From NCBI RefSeq assembly GCF_900215245.1, contig NZ_LT907842.1, positions 1,054,001-1,118,000 of the forward strand: a DNA stretch of 64,000 nt, given 5' to 3'. The notes under the pieces were generated by a model. It saw only the letters and a program-made list of their open reading frames with translations, had not been told where the DNA came from and ran no database searches. This stretch comes from Pseudomonas fluorescens (GTDB lineage: Bacteria; Pseudomonadota; Gammaproteobacteria; Pseudomonadales; Pseudomonadaceae). This document shows, in pieces, positions 1 through 8,697 of the stretch. How positions within the stretch are numbered: the first letter of the stretch is position 1; the number at the start of each line of letters is the position of its first letter. Made by a program: the position numbers and the translations under genes.

Positions 1-982
1 CATTGAGCCCACGCTTGATCTTCAACACGCTGCCCTGGCCGACATTGCGTTCGAACACTTCGTCGTAGTTGCCCACTTGCTTGACGATCTGCACCACCCA
101 GTCCTTGCGCAGCTTCAGGTCTTTGCCGTAATCGCCGTCGGCACCGAGCAGGCGGGCGACATCGGGGTTCTTGGTGGACTTGGCCTGTTCTTCGACGTTC
201 TGCGAGTTGATGCCCATCTCTTCGGCATTGAGCATGGCGAACAAGGTCCACTTGACGATGCTGAACCACTCATCGTCGCCCTTGCGTACCAACGGCCCGA
301 GCGGCTCCTTGGAGATCACCTCGGGCAGCACCACAAACTCATCCGGGTGAGCCATCTTGATGCGCTGCGCATACAGGCCCGACTGGTCGGTGGTGAGCAC
401 ATCGCAACGCCCGGCTTCAAGGCCCTTGGCGCTTTCGTCGGCGGTGTCGAAGGTAATCGGCGTGTACTTCATGCCGTTGGTGCGAAAGTAATCCGAAACA
501 TTCAGTTCGGTGGTGGTGCCGGCCTGGATACAGACGGTCGCGCCGTCCAATTGCTTGGCGCCGGTCACGCCCAACTTGTTGTTCACCAGAAAGCCGATGC
601 CGTCGTAATAGGTCACACCGGTGAACACCAGGCCCATGCCGGAATCGCGGGAACTGGTCCACGTCGTGTTGCGTGAGATCAGGTCGATTTCACCCGATTG
701 CAGCGCGGTGAATCGCTCCTTGGCGGTCAACTGGCTGAACTTCACTTTGGACGCATCACCGAACACGGCCGCGGCGACTGCGTGGCAAACGTCCACGTCG
801 ATGCCGGTCATCTTGCCCTTGGAATCGGGCACGCCAAAACCCGGCAGGCCATCACTGACGCCACACTGGATAAACCCTTTCTTCTGGATCGCATCCAGGG
901 TGACGCCGGCGTGAGCGCTGCCCGCCAGGCCCACGGCCGCAGCCGCCGTGAACGCGGCCAAGGTGGTTTTGAGGTTTTTCAT
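1..982 (-). CDS. aapJ: General L-amino acid ABC transporter, periplasmic binding protein (3' end outside window)
   Basis: Reading leftward from the ATG at 982, the protein begins MKNLKTTLAAFTAAAAVGLA and has a classic Sec signal peptide with likely cleavage after AHA (residue 25). The mature part has the SBP_bac_3 pattern: GVSDGLPGFGVPDSKGKMTG, then DVDVCHAVAAAVFGD, and an ERFTALQSGEIDLISRNTTW segment that binds the amino acid backbone. AapJ proteins deliver many L-amino acids to the AapQMP permease. About 327 codons are visible and the frame is open to the window edge at KIKRGLN, so roughly 15 residues are missing. The aapQ, aapM and aapP genes would be expected just to the left. Confidence 0.9.
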   Translation of the reverse strand, partial: MKNLKTTLAAFTAAAAVGLAGSAHAGVTLDAIQKKGFIQCGVSDGLPGFGVPDSKGKMTGIDVDVCHAVAAAVFGDASKVKFSQLTAKERFTALQSGEIDLISRNTTWTSSRDSGMGLVFTGVTYYDGIGFLVNNKLGVTGAKQLDGATVCIQAGTTTELNVSDYFRTNGMKYTPITFDTADESAKGLEAGRCDVLTTDQSGLYAQRIKMAHPDEFVVLPEVISKEPLGPLVRKGDDEWFSIVKWTLFAMLNAEEMGINSQNVEEQAKSTKNPDVARLLGADGDYGKDLKLRKDWVVQIVKQVGNYDEVFERNVGQGSVLKIKRGLN

Positions 983-1126
983 GCGAGGCACTCCCTGTCG
1001 AACTTTATTATTCGGCGCCGCACAGCCCGCGCCGGTTTATAGTGTTGCCGCGCAGTATCGACGGCTTTACTGCCCAGCCACAAACGACCTTTAGGCAAAG
1101 GCTCCTTCCGATTTGGAATGAACTGC

Positions 1127-2020
1127 ATGATCTCAAAACGCTTGACCCCTTCGATGACCGCCCTGCAATGCTTCGAAGCCGCCGCCCGCCACCTGAGTTT
1201 CACCCGCGCCGCCGAAGAACTGCACCTGACCCAAAGTGCCGTGAGCAAGCAGGTGGCGCAGCTCGAAGAAATGCTTTGCCACAATCTCTTCGAACGGGTG
1301 CGCCAGCGTTTGTATCTGTCGCCGGCGGGCTCGCTGTACCTCGCCGAGGTGCACAAGATTCTCACCCAGGTGGACATCTCCAGCCGCTACATCCTCACCT
1401 ATGGCGGCGAGACCGAGGTGCTGCGCATCGCCACCCAGCCAACGTTCGGCGACCGCTGGTTGGTGCCCAAGCTCAAGGATTTCGCGGCCAAACACCCGAC
1501 TATCCACCTGGATGTGCGCAACGAACTGGAGCCCTTCGACGTGCTGCAGGCCAAGGCCGACATCGCGTTTTTCTTCGGCCAGGGCTCGTGGCCGGGAGCA
1601 ACCTGCATCGAGCTGTTTCGCGAAGCCGTGGTGCCGGTGTGTGCGCCGGGGTTTGTCGCCGAGGGCAGCGATGCGTCGTCGCGCCATACCTTGCTGCAAT
1701 GCACGTCACGCCCGGAAGCCTGGCATGAGTGGTTCCTGGAACAGGGCCTGCACTCGCAGAACAGCTACCACGGGCCGCGCTTCGACACGTTCTACATGTG
1801 CATCCGCGCGGCGCAATCGGGCTACGGCGTAGCGTTGGTGCCGCAGTACCTGGTGGCCGACGAGTTGGCCAACGGCAGCCTGATGACCCCTTGGAATTAC
1901 GCGATGCCCAGCGCCGGCGCGCACTTTATCGCCCACGCCGAACATGCCGGTGAGGTCCCTAAAGTGAACGCCTTCCTGACCTGGATGGTGAACTACACAC
2001 ACGCACATCCCGACTTTTAA
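1127..2020 (+). CDS. LysR-family transcriptional regulator, GcvA-like
   Basis: A 297-residue LysR protein. The N-terminal winged helix reads TALQCFEAAARHLSFTRAAE, then LHLTQSAVSKQVAQLE, and is followed by a substrate-binding-like effector domain with FGDRWLVPKLKDFAAKHPTI, typical of the GcvA branch. I prefer the ATG at 1127 over the in-frame ATG at 1118 because a weak TGGA ribosome site precedes it at a better distance. It is divergent from aapJ and lies 90 bp upstream of a co-directional class III aminotransferase, which is its most likely target. The effector is not visible from the sequence. Confidence 0.85.
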   Translation: MISKRLTPSMTALQCFEAAARHLSFTRAAEELHLTQSAVSKQVAQLEEMLCHNLFERVRQRLYLSPAGSLYLAEVHKILTQVDISSRYILTYGGETEVLRIATQPTFGDRWLVPKLKDFAAKHPTIHLDVRNELEPFDVLQAKADIAFFFGQGSWPGATCIELFREAVVPVCAPGFVAEGSDASSRHTLLQCTSRPEAWHEWFLEQGLHSQNSYHGPRFDTFYMCIRAAQSGYGVALVPQYLVADELANGSLMTPWNYAMPSAGAHFIAHAEHAGEVPKVNAFLTWMVNYTHAHPDF

Positions 2021-2109
2021 TAATGACCCGGCGACTTTATTTCGTTTGCGACAGGGCATGGCAGGCGGCTTAGATAAATAGAAGCCCGCCATTGCCGAGT
2101 CCGAGATTC

Positions 2110-3360
2110 ATGAGCCGCGAAACCATCAGCCAGTCGATTTCCATTGTTCACCCCATCAGCCTCAGCCACGGCAAGAACGCTGAAGTCTGGGATACCACGG
2201 GCAAGCGCTACATCGATTTTGTCGGCGGCATCGGCGTGCTCAACCTCGGGCATTGCCATCCGGGCGTGGTGGCGGCGATTCGCGAACAGGCGACCAAACT
2301 TACCCACTACGCGTTCAATGCTGCGCCGCACGCGCCCTATATCGAACTGATGGACCGCCTGAGCGCGTTTATCCCGGTGGGCTACCCCGTCAGCGGCATG
2401 CTCACCAACAGTGGCGCGGAAGCGGCGGAAAACGCCTTGAAGATCGTCCGTGGCGCCACTGGCCGCACGGCGGTGATTGCCTTCGACGGCGCCTTCCACG
2501 GCCGCACCTTGGCCACGCTCAACCTCAATGGCAAGGTGGCGCCCTACAAGCAAAAAATCGGTGTACTGCCCGGCCCGGTGTATCACCTGCCCTACCCCAG
2601 CGCCGACAACGGCGTGACCTGCGGGGAGGCACTCAAGGCCATGGACCGGCTGTTCAGCGTTGAAATCGACGTCGACGATGTCGCCTGTTTCATCATCGAA
2701 CCGGTGCAGGGCGAAGGCGGTTTTCTGGCCCTGGATATCGAGTTCGCGCACGCCTTGCGCCGCTTCTGTGACGAGAAAAACATCCTGCTGATCGCCGATG
2801 AAATCCAGTCCGGGTTCGGGCGTACCGGCCAGCGGTTTGCGTTCTCGCGCCTGGGTATCGAACCGGACCTGATCCTGCTCGGCAAAAGCATCGCCGGCGG
2901 CGTGCCCTTGGGCGCGGTGGTCGGGCGTAAAGCACTGCTCGACAACTTGCCCAAAGGCGGCTTGGGCGGCACCTATTCCGGCAACCCGATTGCTTGCGCG
3001 GCCGGCTTGGCAACGCTGGATGCAATGACCGATGCGCACCTGAGCACCTGGGGTGCACAGCAGGAAGAAGCCATCGTCAGCCGTTACGCCGCCTGGCGCG
3101 AACAGCGCCTGTCGCCCTATTTGGGCCGTCTGACCGGCGTCGGTGCCATGCGCGGCCTCGAACTGGCCAATGCCGACGGCACGCCCGCGCCCAGGCAACT
3201 GACCCAACTGCTCAGCCTGGCGCGGGATTCCGGCCTGCTGCTGATGCCCAGCGGCAAGTCGCGGCATATCATCCGGTTGCTGGCGCCGCTGACCATCGAG
3301 CCCGCCGTGCTGGAGGAAGGCCTGGATATTCTGGAGGACTGCCTCAAGCAGTTGGCTTGA
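2110..3360 (+). CDS. Class III PLP-dependent aminotransferase (2-aminoadipate / 4-aminobutyrate type)
   Basis: A 416-residue fold-type I aminotransferase of the GabT group. The PLP-binding aspartate is D230 in IADEIQSGFGRTG and the Schiff-base lysine is K259 in LLGKSIAGG. SGAEAAENALK and GTYSGNPIACAA fit the family. The N-terminus MSRETISQSISIVHPISLSH closely resembles, from memory, P. putida PP_4108, reported as a 2-aminoadipate transaminase of D-lysine catabolism; a GABA or 5-aminovalerate role is the alternative. A TTG 18 nt upstream is in frame, but the ATG at 2110 gives the expected N-terminus. The LysR gene just upstream probably controls it. Confidence 0.85.
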   Translation: MSRETISQSISIVHPISLSHGKNAEVWDTTGKRYIDFVGGIGVLNLGHCHPGVVAAIREQATKLTHYAFNAAPHAPYIELMDRLSAFIPVGYPVSGMLTNSGAEAAENALKIVRGATGRTAVIAFDGAFHGRTLATLNLNGKVAPYKQKIGVLPGPVYHLPYPSADNGVTCGEALKAMDRLFSVEIDVDDVACFIIEPVQGEGGFLALDIEFAHALRRFCDEKNILLIADEIQSGFGRTGQRFAFSRLGIEPDLILLGKSIAGGVPLGAVVGRKALLDNLPKGGLGGTYSGNPIACAAGLATLDAMTDAHLSTWGAQQEEAIVSRYAAWREQRLSPYLGRLTGVGAMRGLELANADGTPAPRQLTQLLSLARDSGLLLMPSGKSRHIIRLLAPLTIEPAVLEEGLDILEDCLKQLA

Positions 3361-3500
3361 TCGCGTGGATTGTTTGGCGTAGGTCACGTTGACGTTGTCC
3401 GGCGTGGCCTGTAGTTGCGTGCCGGTGCCAATTCGATGGACAACCCCGTAGCGGCTCAACGACTATTCAGCGCCTAGCCACCCACCGCACGGAAGCGCCC

Positions 3501-4004
3501 ATGCTCGATATCCTCCAAGGCACGCCCCTTTGGGTGTACGCCATTTACCTGTGGATTTGTTACTACGGTATCAAGGCCTGCCTGGGCGGGCGCGAGACTC
3601 GTCGCTCGTTGATGATCCTGCCGGTGGTGCTGGTGGTGTGGTCGCTGATGTCGCTGGCACCGTCCATCCTGTCGAGCAGCGCCTGGGTTGCCGGCGCACT
3701 GGCAGGCAGCCTGCTGGGGATGTGGCTGTTCAACGCACGGGGCGCGTGGCTCGACGCCAATGGCGACACCCTGGTGCTGGCGGGCACCTGGAAGACCCTG
3801 CTGATCTCGCAACTATTCTTTGCCGTGAAGTACTACTTCGGCTACCAGCAGGCGGTGCACCCGCTGCTATTGAGCACGCACCCGATGCTGGTGGCGGTCG
3901 GCGGTGTGTCCGGGTTTACCGTCGGTCTGTTCTGTGGGCGGGCCATACGGCTGCAGCGGGCGCTGGCCGTGTTGCGCCGCGATAAGGGCATTGTGCTGCC
4001 TTGA
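3501..4004 (+). CDS. Small integral membrane protein, DUF6622-like
   Basis: A 167-residue hydrophobic protein. It opens MLDILQGTPLWVYAIYLWIC, the pattern of DUF6622 membrane proteins, in which a TPLWV motif precedes the first helix. Four to five membrane helices are apparent: about residues 10-27, 37-57, 60-76, 92-110 and 120-145. The segment LFFAVKYYFGYQQA resembles the KY(Y/F)-containing helix of that family. No catalytic motif is visible. The gene stands alone, 140 bp after the aminotransferase and 63 bp before the next ORF. Its function is unknown. Confidence 0.7.
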   Translation: MLDILQGTPLWVYAIYLWICYYGIKACLGGRETRRSLMILPVVLVVWSLMSLAPSILSSSAWVAGALAGSLLGMWLFNARGAWLDANGDTLVLAGTWKTLLISQLFFAVKYYFGYQQAVHPLLLSTHPMLVAVGGVSGFTVGLFCGRAIRLQRALAVLRRDKGIVLP

Positions 4005-4067
4005 CCTGATCCCTCTACCCACTGAAAATGCGCGACGCTTTTTTGTTCCGTTTATTGAAGTAGTGAA

Positions 4068-4790
4068 ATGTTAATGTCCGATTCTTACACTGAAAAATCC
4101 GCCGAAGAGTCCGTAGTCGCCTTGCATTCCAAGGCCGAATACGAAAACGCCATCAATCTTTCACAGCATGTGCCTGCCGCCAAGATCATCAGCGAAATGG
4201 TGCTGGACGCGTTTCACACCTCCAAGGAAAGCGACCAGATCCGCGAATTGCGCGTGGCGATCCGCCAAGCCCACGACGCCTTCGACGACGACAAGGCCTA
4301 CGACCTGATGGGCCAGCTCAAGCAACTCAAAGATGCCGAGGCCGCCGACAACATCGCCCTGGAAGACCTCAGCAGCAAATTTTCCATCAGCCGCATCTTG
4401 TCCAGCTTCAAGGACGACCCCGAGTTCCAGGAGCTGGTCTACGGCCTGGCCCTCAAAGTGCTGAACCAGTCCCACCAGGCCATCAGCAACCCGAGCGCCG
4501 GCAAGAGCAAAGCGTCACGCGCCAAGAAAGAAGCCGAAGTGTTTGTCATCAGCAAGGACGGCATCAGCGTCACCCTGCCGCTGCGCACGCCGCGCTCCAA
4601 GCTCAATGTTGACCGCGAGGCGTTCGAGTTCCTGGGTTTCAGCTTTGTGGGTGATGGCGATGACGCGGAGCTGGAGGTCGAAAGCTTTGTGGATAACACC
4701 GGCGCAGAGCAGCCGTTGAGCCGCAAGAGCGTGATTACTGCACTGCAGCAACAGACTGCGTTTGATGGGTACAGCATCGCGCAGCAGTAA
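4068..4790 (+). CDS. Hypothetical acidic protein of unknown family
   Basis: A 240-residue soluble protein with no signal peptide or membrane segment. It is not recognised. The N-terminal half is strongly helical and charged (IRELRVAIRQAHDAFDDDKAYDLMGQLKQLKDAEAADN). The linker near residues 143-157 is rich in Lys, Ser and Ala (PSAGKSKASRAKKEAE). The C-terminal part looks like a beta-rich module, from VFVISKDGISVTLPLRTPRSK onward. A second ATG six bases downstream (4074) is an equally possible start. Codon use matches the neighbours, so it looks like a genuine gene. It appears to be monocistronic. Confidence 0.65.
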   Translation: MLMSDSYTEKSAEESVVALHSKAEYENAINLSQHVPAAKIISEMVLDAFHTSKESDQIRELRVAIRQAHDAFDDDKAYDLMGQLKQLKDAEAADNIALEDLSSKFSISRILSSFKDDPEFQELVYGLALKVLNQSHQAISNPSAGKSKASRAKKEAEVFVISKDGISVTLPLRTPRSKLNVDREAFEFLGFSFVGDGDDAELEVESFVDNTGAEQPLSRKSVITALQQQTAFDGYSIAQQ

Positions 4791-4822
4791 CTCGCTGCCT
4801 GTAACCCAGCGGGACTCAACAG

Positions 4823-4848
4823 GTGGGAGCGGGCTTGCCGGCTCCCAC
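4823..4848. repeat. Single REP-like hairpin
   Basis: GTGGGAGC and GCTCCCAC (8-bp arms) flank GGGCTTGCCG. It is a shortened single copy of the GTGGGAGCGGGCTTGC repeat found as pairs elsewhere in this window, placed between the hypothetical gene and the convergent aminotransferase. Confidence 0.7.
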
Positions 4849-4865
4849 GTTGGATCGGCGGCAGT

Positions 4866-5948
4866 TCAAACAGTCGCCGCAAACACCTCGCGAAAACGCG
4901 CCATCTCCTGCTTGCTCCCCACCGTCACCCGCACCCATTGCGGCCAGTCTTTCCACACCCGCCCGACCAGCACGCCGTGTGCGGCCAGCGTATCGATGAC
5001 CTGCTGCGCCGGTTGCTTTACGTCGATCATGAAGCAGTTGCTCTGCGACGCGGTGCAAGTAAACCCTCGGCCCTTGAGCCACGCCACGCTTTCTTCGCGC
5101 AACTGGGTGTTGAGCGCCTTGCGTTGCGCGAGCAGCTTGGGGTCTTCCAGGCTTGCCCGGGCACCAAGTAACGTGGAGGCAGCCGGCACATTGTCGCCGC
5201 CGAACACCGCCAGACGCTCCAGCAGTGCCGGGTTGCCGATTGCCAGCCCCAGGCGTGCGCCGGCCATGCCGTATATTTTCGAGAAGGTGCGCAGTACCAG
5301 CAAATCGTCGTGGTCCTTGACCCAACTGACACAGCTTTGGGCGTCCGAGAAGTCGATGTAGGCCTCGTCCACCACCAGCACACTGCCTTGGGGCTTGTTC
5401 GCCAGCGCTTGGCGGATCGCGTCGGTGGGTGTGACGGTGCCGGTCGGGTTGTTGGGGTTGCACAGGTAGAGCATGCCCGCCTGGGGATCGGCGGCGAGCA
5501 TGGCCGGCACATCATGGGCGTGATGTGTATCGAGGCTCACTTCGCGCACCGGCGCCGCCCACGATTCGGCCGCCTGGCGCGGCACTTCGTAGCATGGCGT
5601 GGCCATCACCAGCCCGCGGCTCGCGCTGGTAAACGCCACGACGGCATAACGCAAGGCGGCCATGGAACCGGCAAATACCGCGACCTGTTCTTCGGCAATG
5701 CCTTGCTGGCGGGCAAACATACCAGCCAGGGCATACATGTGTTCGTAGGGGTAACGCCCGGAGCTGCCGACACCGCGCTGCATCGCCTCGCGGGCGGCGT
5801 CCGAGGGGCCGTAGGGGCTTTCGTTATAGTTGAGCCGCACCGTGTCAGCCGTGGCCGGTGGCGGGCTGGCAACCGCCCAATCCAGGCGCCCCAGCACCGG
5901 CAAAGCGGCGCCGAAGGCGAGAAGGGAGCGGCGACTGACACTGACCAT
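4866..5948 (-). CDS. Tat-exported HisC-like PLP aminotransferase (candidate periplasmic transaminase PtaA)
   Basis: A 360-residue fold-type I aminotransferase of the histidinol-phosphate aminotransferase group, with RLNYNESPYGPS near the N-terminus, LCNPNNPTGTV, VVDEAYIDFS, and the PLP lysine K224 in FSKIYGMAGARLG. Unlike cytosolic HisC it starts MVSVSRRSLLAFGAALPVLG, a twin-arginine signal (S5-R6-R7) with a hydrophobic core, so it should fold with PLP and be exported to the periplasm. P. fluorescens PtaA is a Tat-exported transaminase that acts on the glutamate side chain of pyoverdine, and this gene is a plausible PtaA. That assignment is inference. A good AGGAG precedes the ATG. It stands alone and is convergent with the upstream hypothetical gene. 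Confidence 0.8.
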   Translation of the reverse strand: MVSVSRRSLLAFGAALPVLGRLDWAVASPPPATADTVRLNYNESPYGPSDAAREAMQRGVGSSGRYPYEHMYALAGMFARQQGIAEEQVAVFAGSMAALRYAVVAFTSASRGLVMATPCYEVPRQAAESWAAPVREVSLDTHHAHDVPAMLAADPQAGMLYLCNPNNPTGTVTPTDAIRQALANKPQGSVLVVDEAYIDFSDAQSCVSWVKDHDDLLVLRTFSKIYGMAGARLGLAIGNPALLERLAVFGGDNVPAASTLLGARASLEDPKLLAQRKALNTQLREESVAWLKGRGFTCTASQSNCFMIDVKQPAQQVIDTLAAHGVLVGRVWKDWPQWVRVTVGSKQEMARFREVFAATV

Positions 5949-6025
5949 GGGGCAACTCCTTGTAGGCGGGTGCTGAATTCACGCAGCACGTACAAAGGAG
6001 TATGACGAGGCAGCGCTCGGCTGAT

Positions 6026-6724
6026 TTAGCTCAGCTGCAGCTTGTGCTTCAGGCTATGCATGACACTCGCCTTGTTCTGCAGGTAGTCATTCAAGCCTCG
6101 CGCGCGCAGGTTGCACGCATCGCACTGGCCGCAACCGGCGCCAATGATGCCGTTGTAGCAGGTCAGGGTCTGGTGCTGCACCAGTTCCAGTTGGTGGTGG
6201 TAGTCAGCCAGCGCCCAGGTCTCGGCCTTGTTCAGCCACATCAGCGGGGTGTCCAGGCGCAGCGTGTAATCCATCCCCAGTTGCAGCGCCGTGTTCAGCG
6301 CCTTGACGAACTCATCCCGGCAATCGGGGTAGCCTGAGAAGTCGGTTTCGCACACGCCGGTAATCACGGTCTCAGCTTTAACCTGATAGGCGTAGATCGA
6401 CGCCAAGGTCAGGAACAGGATATTGCGGCCCGGCACAAAGGTGCTTGGCAGGCTTTCACCCGAGCTGTTCACGGTCGGCACGGGAATGTTGTCGCGGGTC
6501 AGGCTGCTGATGGCCAACTCGTTGAGCAAGGACACGTCCATCACTTTGTGAACGGTGGCCCCCAGTTGTTGCGCCAAGCGCTGTGCGACTTCAACTTCCG
6601 CCACGTGACGCTGACCATAGTCGAAGGTGATGCAGTGCACTTCGTCATACAGCGGCAGCGCCTGGATCAAGCAAGTGGTCGAGTCCTGCCCGCCACTGAA
6701 TACCATAACGGCTTTTTTACTCAT
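6026..6724 (-). CDS. queC: 7-cyano-7-deazaguanine synthase QueC
   Basis: A 232-residue ATP-dependent enzyme that converts 7-carboxy-7-deazaguanine to preQ0 in queuosine synthesis. The PP-loop SGGQDSTT lies near residue 10. The zinc-binding cysteine cluster CGQCDAC, with a further Cys just upstream, lies near the C-terminus, and [20 protein letters not shown] is family-typical. I chose the ATG at 6724 ([12 protein letters not shown]) rather than the upstream in-frame start because it gives the usual family length. The gene follows a bidirectional terminator after cyoE and lies on the same strand, so it probably has its own promoter. Confidence 0.95.
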   Translation of the reverse strand: MSKKAVMVFSGGQDSTTCLIQALPLYDEVHCITFDYGQRHVAEVEVAQRLAQQLGATVHKVMDVSLLNELAISSLTRDNIPVPTVNSSGESLPSTFVPGRNILFLTLASIYAYQVKAETVITGVCETDFSGYPDCRDEFVKALNTALQLGMDYTLRLDTPLMWLNKAETWALADYHHQLELVQHQTLTCYNGIIGAGCGQCDACNLRARGLNDYLQNKASVMHSLKHKLQLS

Positions 6725-6777
6725 CACGTTGCTTCCTGCATTTGTAGAAGGTGGGAATAGTTTAAAGGGCATGCCAT

Positions 6778-6814
6778 AAAAAACCCCGCGCTTCTTGCGA
6801 AGGCGGGGTTTTTT
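6778..6814. terminator. Bidirectional rho-independent terminator after cyoE
   Basis: A perfect stem AAAAAACCCCGC / GCGGGGTTTTTT with a 13-nt loop. It sits 14 bp beyond the cyoE stop codon and has T-runs on both strands, closing the cyo operon. Confidence 0.9.
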
Positions 6815-6827
6815 AATGCATGAACGA

Positions 6828-7715
6828 TCAGTGAGCGTAGGTCAGCAACAGCTCTTTCGGTACTTGGAAATCCAGGGACATCATCACGCTGAGCGCGGTG
6901 ATGGTGAAGATCGAGAACACGAACAGCTTGCGCGCCCAGACAGTGTCATCCACTGCCTTGTAGCCGGTCCAGGCCATGTACAACCAGTACATGCCCATGG
7001 CGGCGGCGACGGCGAGGTAGCTCATGCCGGCGTAGCCACTGAAGGTCAACATCAAGGTCGCCACGAGGAAGGCCAGGATGTAGAGCAGGATGTGTTTCTT
7101 GGCGACCTCGATGCCACGCTTGACCGGCAGAACCGGAATCGAAGCAGCCAGGTAGTCATTGAAGCGGAAGATCGCGATGGCATAGGAATGCGGCATCTGC
7201 CACAGGCTGAACATCACCAGCAGCACCAGCGCGGCCATGTCGAAGCTATTGGTCACAGCCACATAACCAATCACCGGCGGCATCGCCCCCGACAGACTGC
7301 CCACCAGCGTGCCGTGAACCGACTTGCGCTTGAGGTACAGGCTGTAAAGGCCGACGTAGATAACAAAACCGATCACGGCAAACAGCGCCGCCAACGGGTT
7401 GGCCACCTTGTACAACAGTGCCACACCGGCAACACCCAGGACGGTCGCGTAGATCAGTGCCAGTTTCAGGGAGATGAGGCCCTGGACCAGCACACGATTC
7501 TTGGTGCGCTCCATCTTGATGTCGATGTCGCGGTCGATGCAGTTGTTGAACACACAACCGGAAGCTACCACCAGGGACGTACCGATCATTGCAGCCAGGA
7601 AGATGGCCAGATCGACATGTCCCTTGGAGGCCAGGAAGAAACCGCCTGCCACAGAAAGCACGTTACCGAAAATGATCCCCGGTTTGGTGATTTGGATAAA
7701 GTGCTTAAGCGACAT
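6828..7715 (-). CDS. cyoE: Protoheme IX farnesyltransferase (heme O synthase)
   Basis: A 295-residue UbiA-family membrane prenyltransferase that adds a farnesyl group to heme b to make heme O for the bo3 oxidase. The first aspartate-rich motif is [18 protein letters not shown] and the second lies around [20 protein letters not shown]; there are about eight to nine hydrophobic helices. It starts 11 bp after cyoD, ends the cyoABCDE operon, and is followed by a strong terminator. Length and motifs are full and normal. Confidence 0.95.
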   Translation of the reverse strand: MSLKHFIQITKPGIIFGNVLSVAGGFFLASKGHVDLAIFLAAMIGTSLVVASGCVFNNCIDRDIDIKMERTKNRVLVQGLISLKLALIYATVLGVAGVALLYKVANPLAALFAVIGFVIYVGLYSLYLKRKSVHGTLVGSLSGAMPPVIGYVAVTNSFDMAALVLLVMFSLWQMPHSYAIAIFRFNDYLAASIPVLPVKRGIEVAKKHILLYILAFLVATLMLTFSGYAGMSYLAVAAAMGMYWLYMAWTGYKAVDDTVWARKLFVFSIFTITALSVMMSLDFQVPKELLLTYAH

Positions 7716-7726
7716 CGGGTCTTACC

Positions 7727-8068
7727 TCACTTCGCCATCATGAACGTATGGATGCTGAACATGATCCATATCGACAGGCCAACCAGCAGCAGGATCACAA
7801 GACCTGCGAACACGAATGCAATCACGTTATCGCGCTGCTCTTTGGAGCGGTCCAGGTGCAGGAAGTACACCAGGTGAACCAGCACCTGAATCACCGCGAA
7901 CGCCAGGACGATCATCAAGGTGATCGACTTCGGCAAGGTTGGGTACATCACCAGGCCGAATGGGATCAGGGTCAGGATTACCGACAGGATGAAGCCGATA
8001 GCGTAAGACTTTACGCTGCCGTGGCTCGCATCATGGCTGTCATGGTCATGGGAGTGTGCATTAGCCAT
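7727..8068 (-). CDS. cyoD: Cytochrome bo3 ubiquinol oxidase subunit IV
   Basis: A 113-residue protein with a His/Asp/Ser-rich N-terminus ([17 protein letters not shown]) followed by three membrane helices at about residues 22-44, 48-70 and 83-105. LVHLVYFLHLDRSKEQRDN is the CyoD signature. It is a small assembly and stability subunit. Its start codon overlaps the cyoC stop (TAATG), which implies translational coupling. Confidence 0.95.
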   Translation of the reverse strand: MANAHSHDHDSHDASHGSVKSYAIGFILSVILTLIPFGLVMYPTLPKSITLMIVLAFAVIQVLVHLVYFLHLDRSKEQRDNVIAFVFAGLVILLLVGLSIWIMFSIHTFMMAK

Positions 8069-8694
8069 TACAGGGTCCCCATCAAGTAGACGACGGTGAA
8101 TACGCAGATCCAGACCACGTCCAGGAAGTGCCAGAACAGGCTCAGGCAGCTCAGGCGAGTCTTGTTGGTGTTGGTCAGGCCGTGTTTATTGACCTGATAC
8201 ATCATCACCGCCATCCACAGCAGGCCGGCAGTTACGTGCAGACCGTGGGTGCCTACCAGCGTGAAGAACGCGGACAGGAAGCCGGAACGGTGCGGGCCGT
8301 AGCCTTCGGAGATCAGCAGGTGGAACTCGTTGATCTCCATGCCGATGAAGCCCAGGCCGAACAGGAAGGTCAGTGCCAACCAGCTCAGTACGCCTTTCTT
8401 GTTGCCCTTGTAGAAGGCCAACATGGCGAAGCCGTAGGTGATCGAACTGAACAACAGCAAGGCGGTTTCGCCGAGCACGTAAGGCAGTTCGAAGATGTCG
8501 TGGCCCGACGGGCCACCCGCTACGTTGTTTACCAGTACCGCGTACACCGCGAAGATCGACGCAAACAAGATGCAGTCGGTCATCAGGTAGAGCCAGAAAC
8601 CGAATACGGTCATTGGCCCCGAGTCGTGGTGATGGTCATCGTGCCCATGGTCATCGACATGGGCGTGTCCAGCATTGGTCACTAAGTTCGACAT
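8068..8694 (-). CDS. cyoC: Cytochrome bo3 ubiquinol oxidase subunit III
   Basis: A 208-residue subunit with five predicted membrane helices. The N-terminus is His/Asp-rich ([17 protein letters not shown]). [46 protein letters not shown] (split by the usual lipid-contact glutamate) and [12 protein letters not shown] are family hallmarks, as is [18 protein letters not shown] at the C-terminus. Only 3 bp separate it from cyoB. It stabilises subunit I of the quinol oxidase. Confidence 0.95.
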   Translation of the reverse strand: MSNLVTNAGHAHVDDHGHDDHHHDSGPMTVFGFWLYLMTDCILFASIFAVYAVLVNNVAGGPSGHDIFELPYVLGETALLLFSSITYGFAMLAFYKGNKKGVLSWLALTFLFGLGFIGMEINEFHLLISEGYGPHRSGFLSAFFTLVGTHGLHVTAGLLWMAVMMYQVNKHGLTNTNKTRLSCLSLFWHFLDVVWICVFTVVYLMGTL

Positions 8695-8697
8695 GGT

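Noticed and set aside
2017..3459. 480-residue minus-strand ORF antisense to the class III aminotransferase
   Set aside because: It is a frame shadow of a clear aminotransferase; its composition (many Gln, His, Arg) is typical of an antisense frame. The last 30 codons, past 3360, look more protein-like, but I could not support a gene.
6795..7877. 360-residue plus-strand ORF
   Set aside because: Antisense to cyoE and cyoD, both certain genes.
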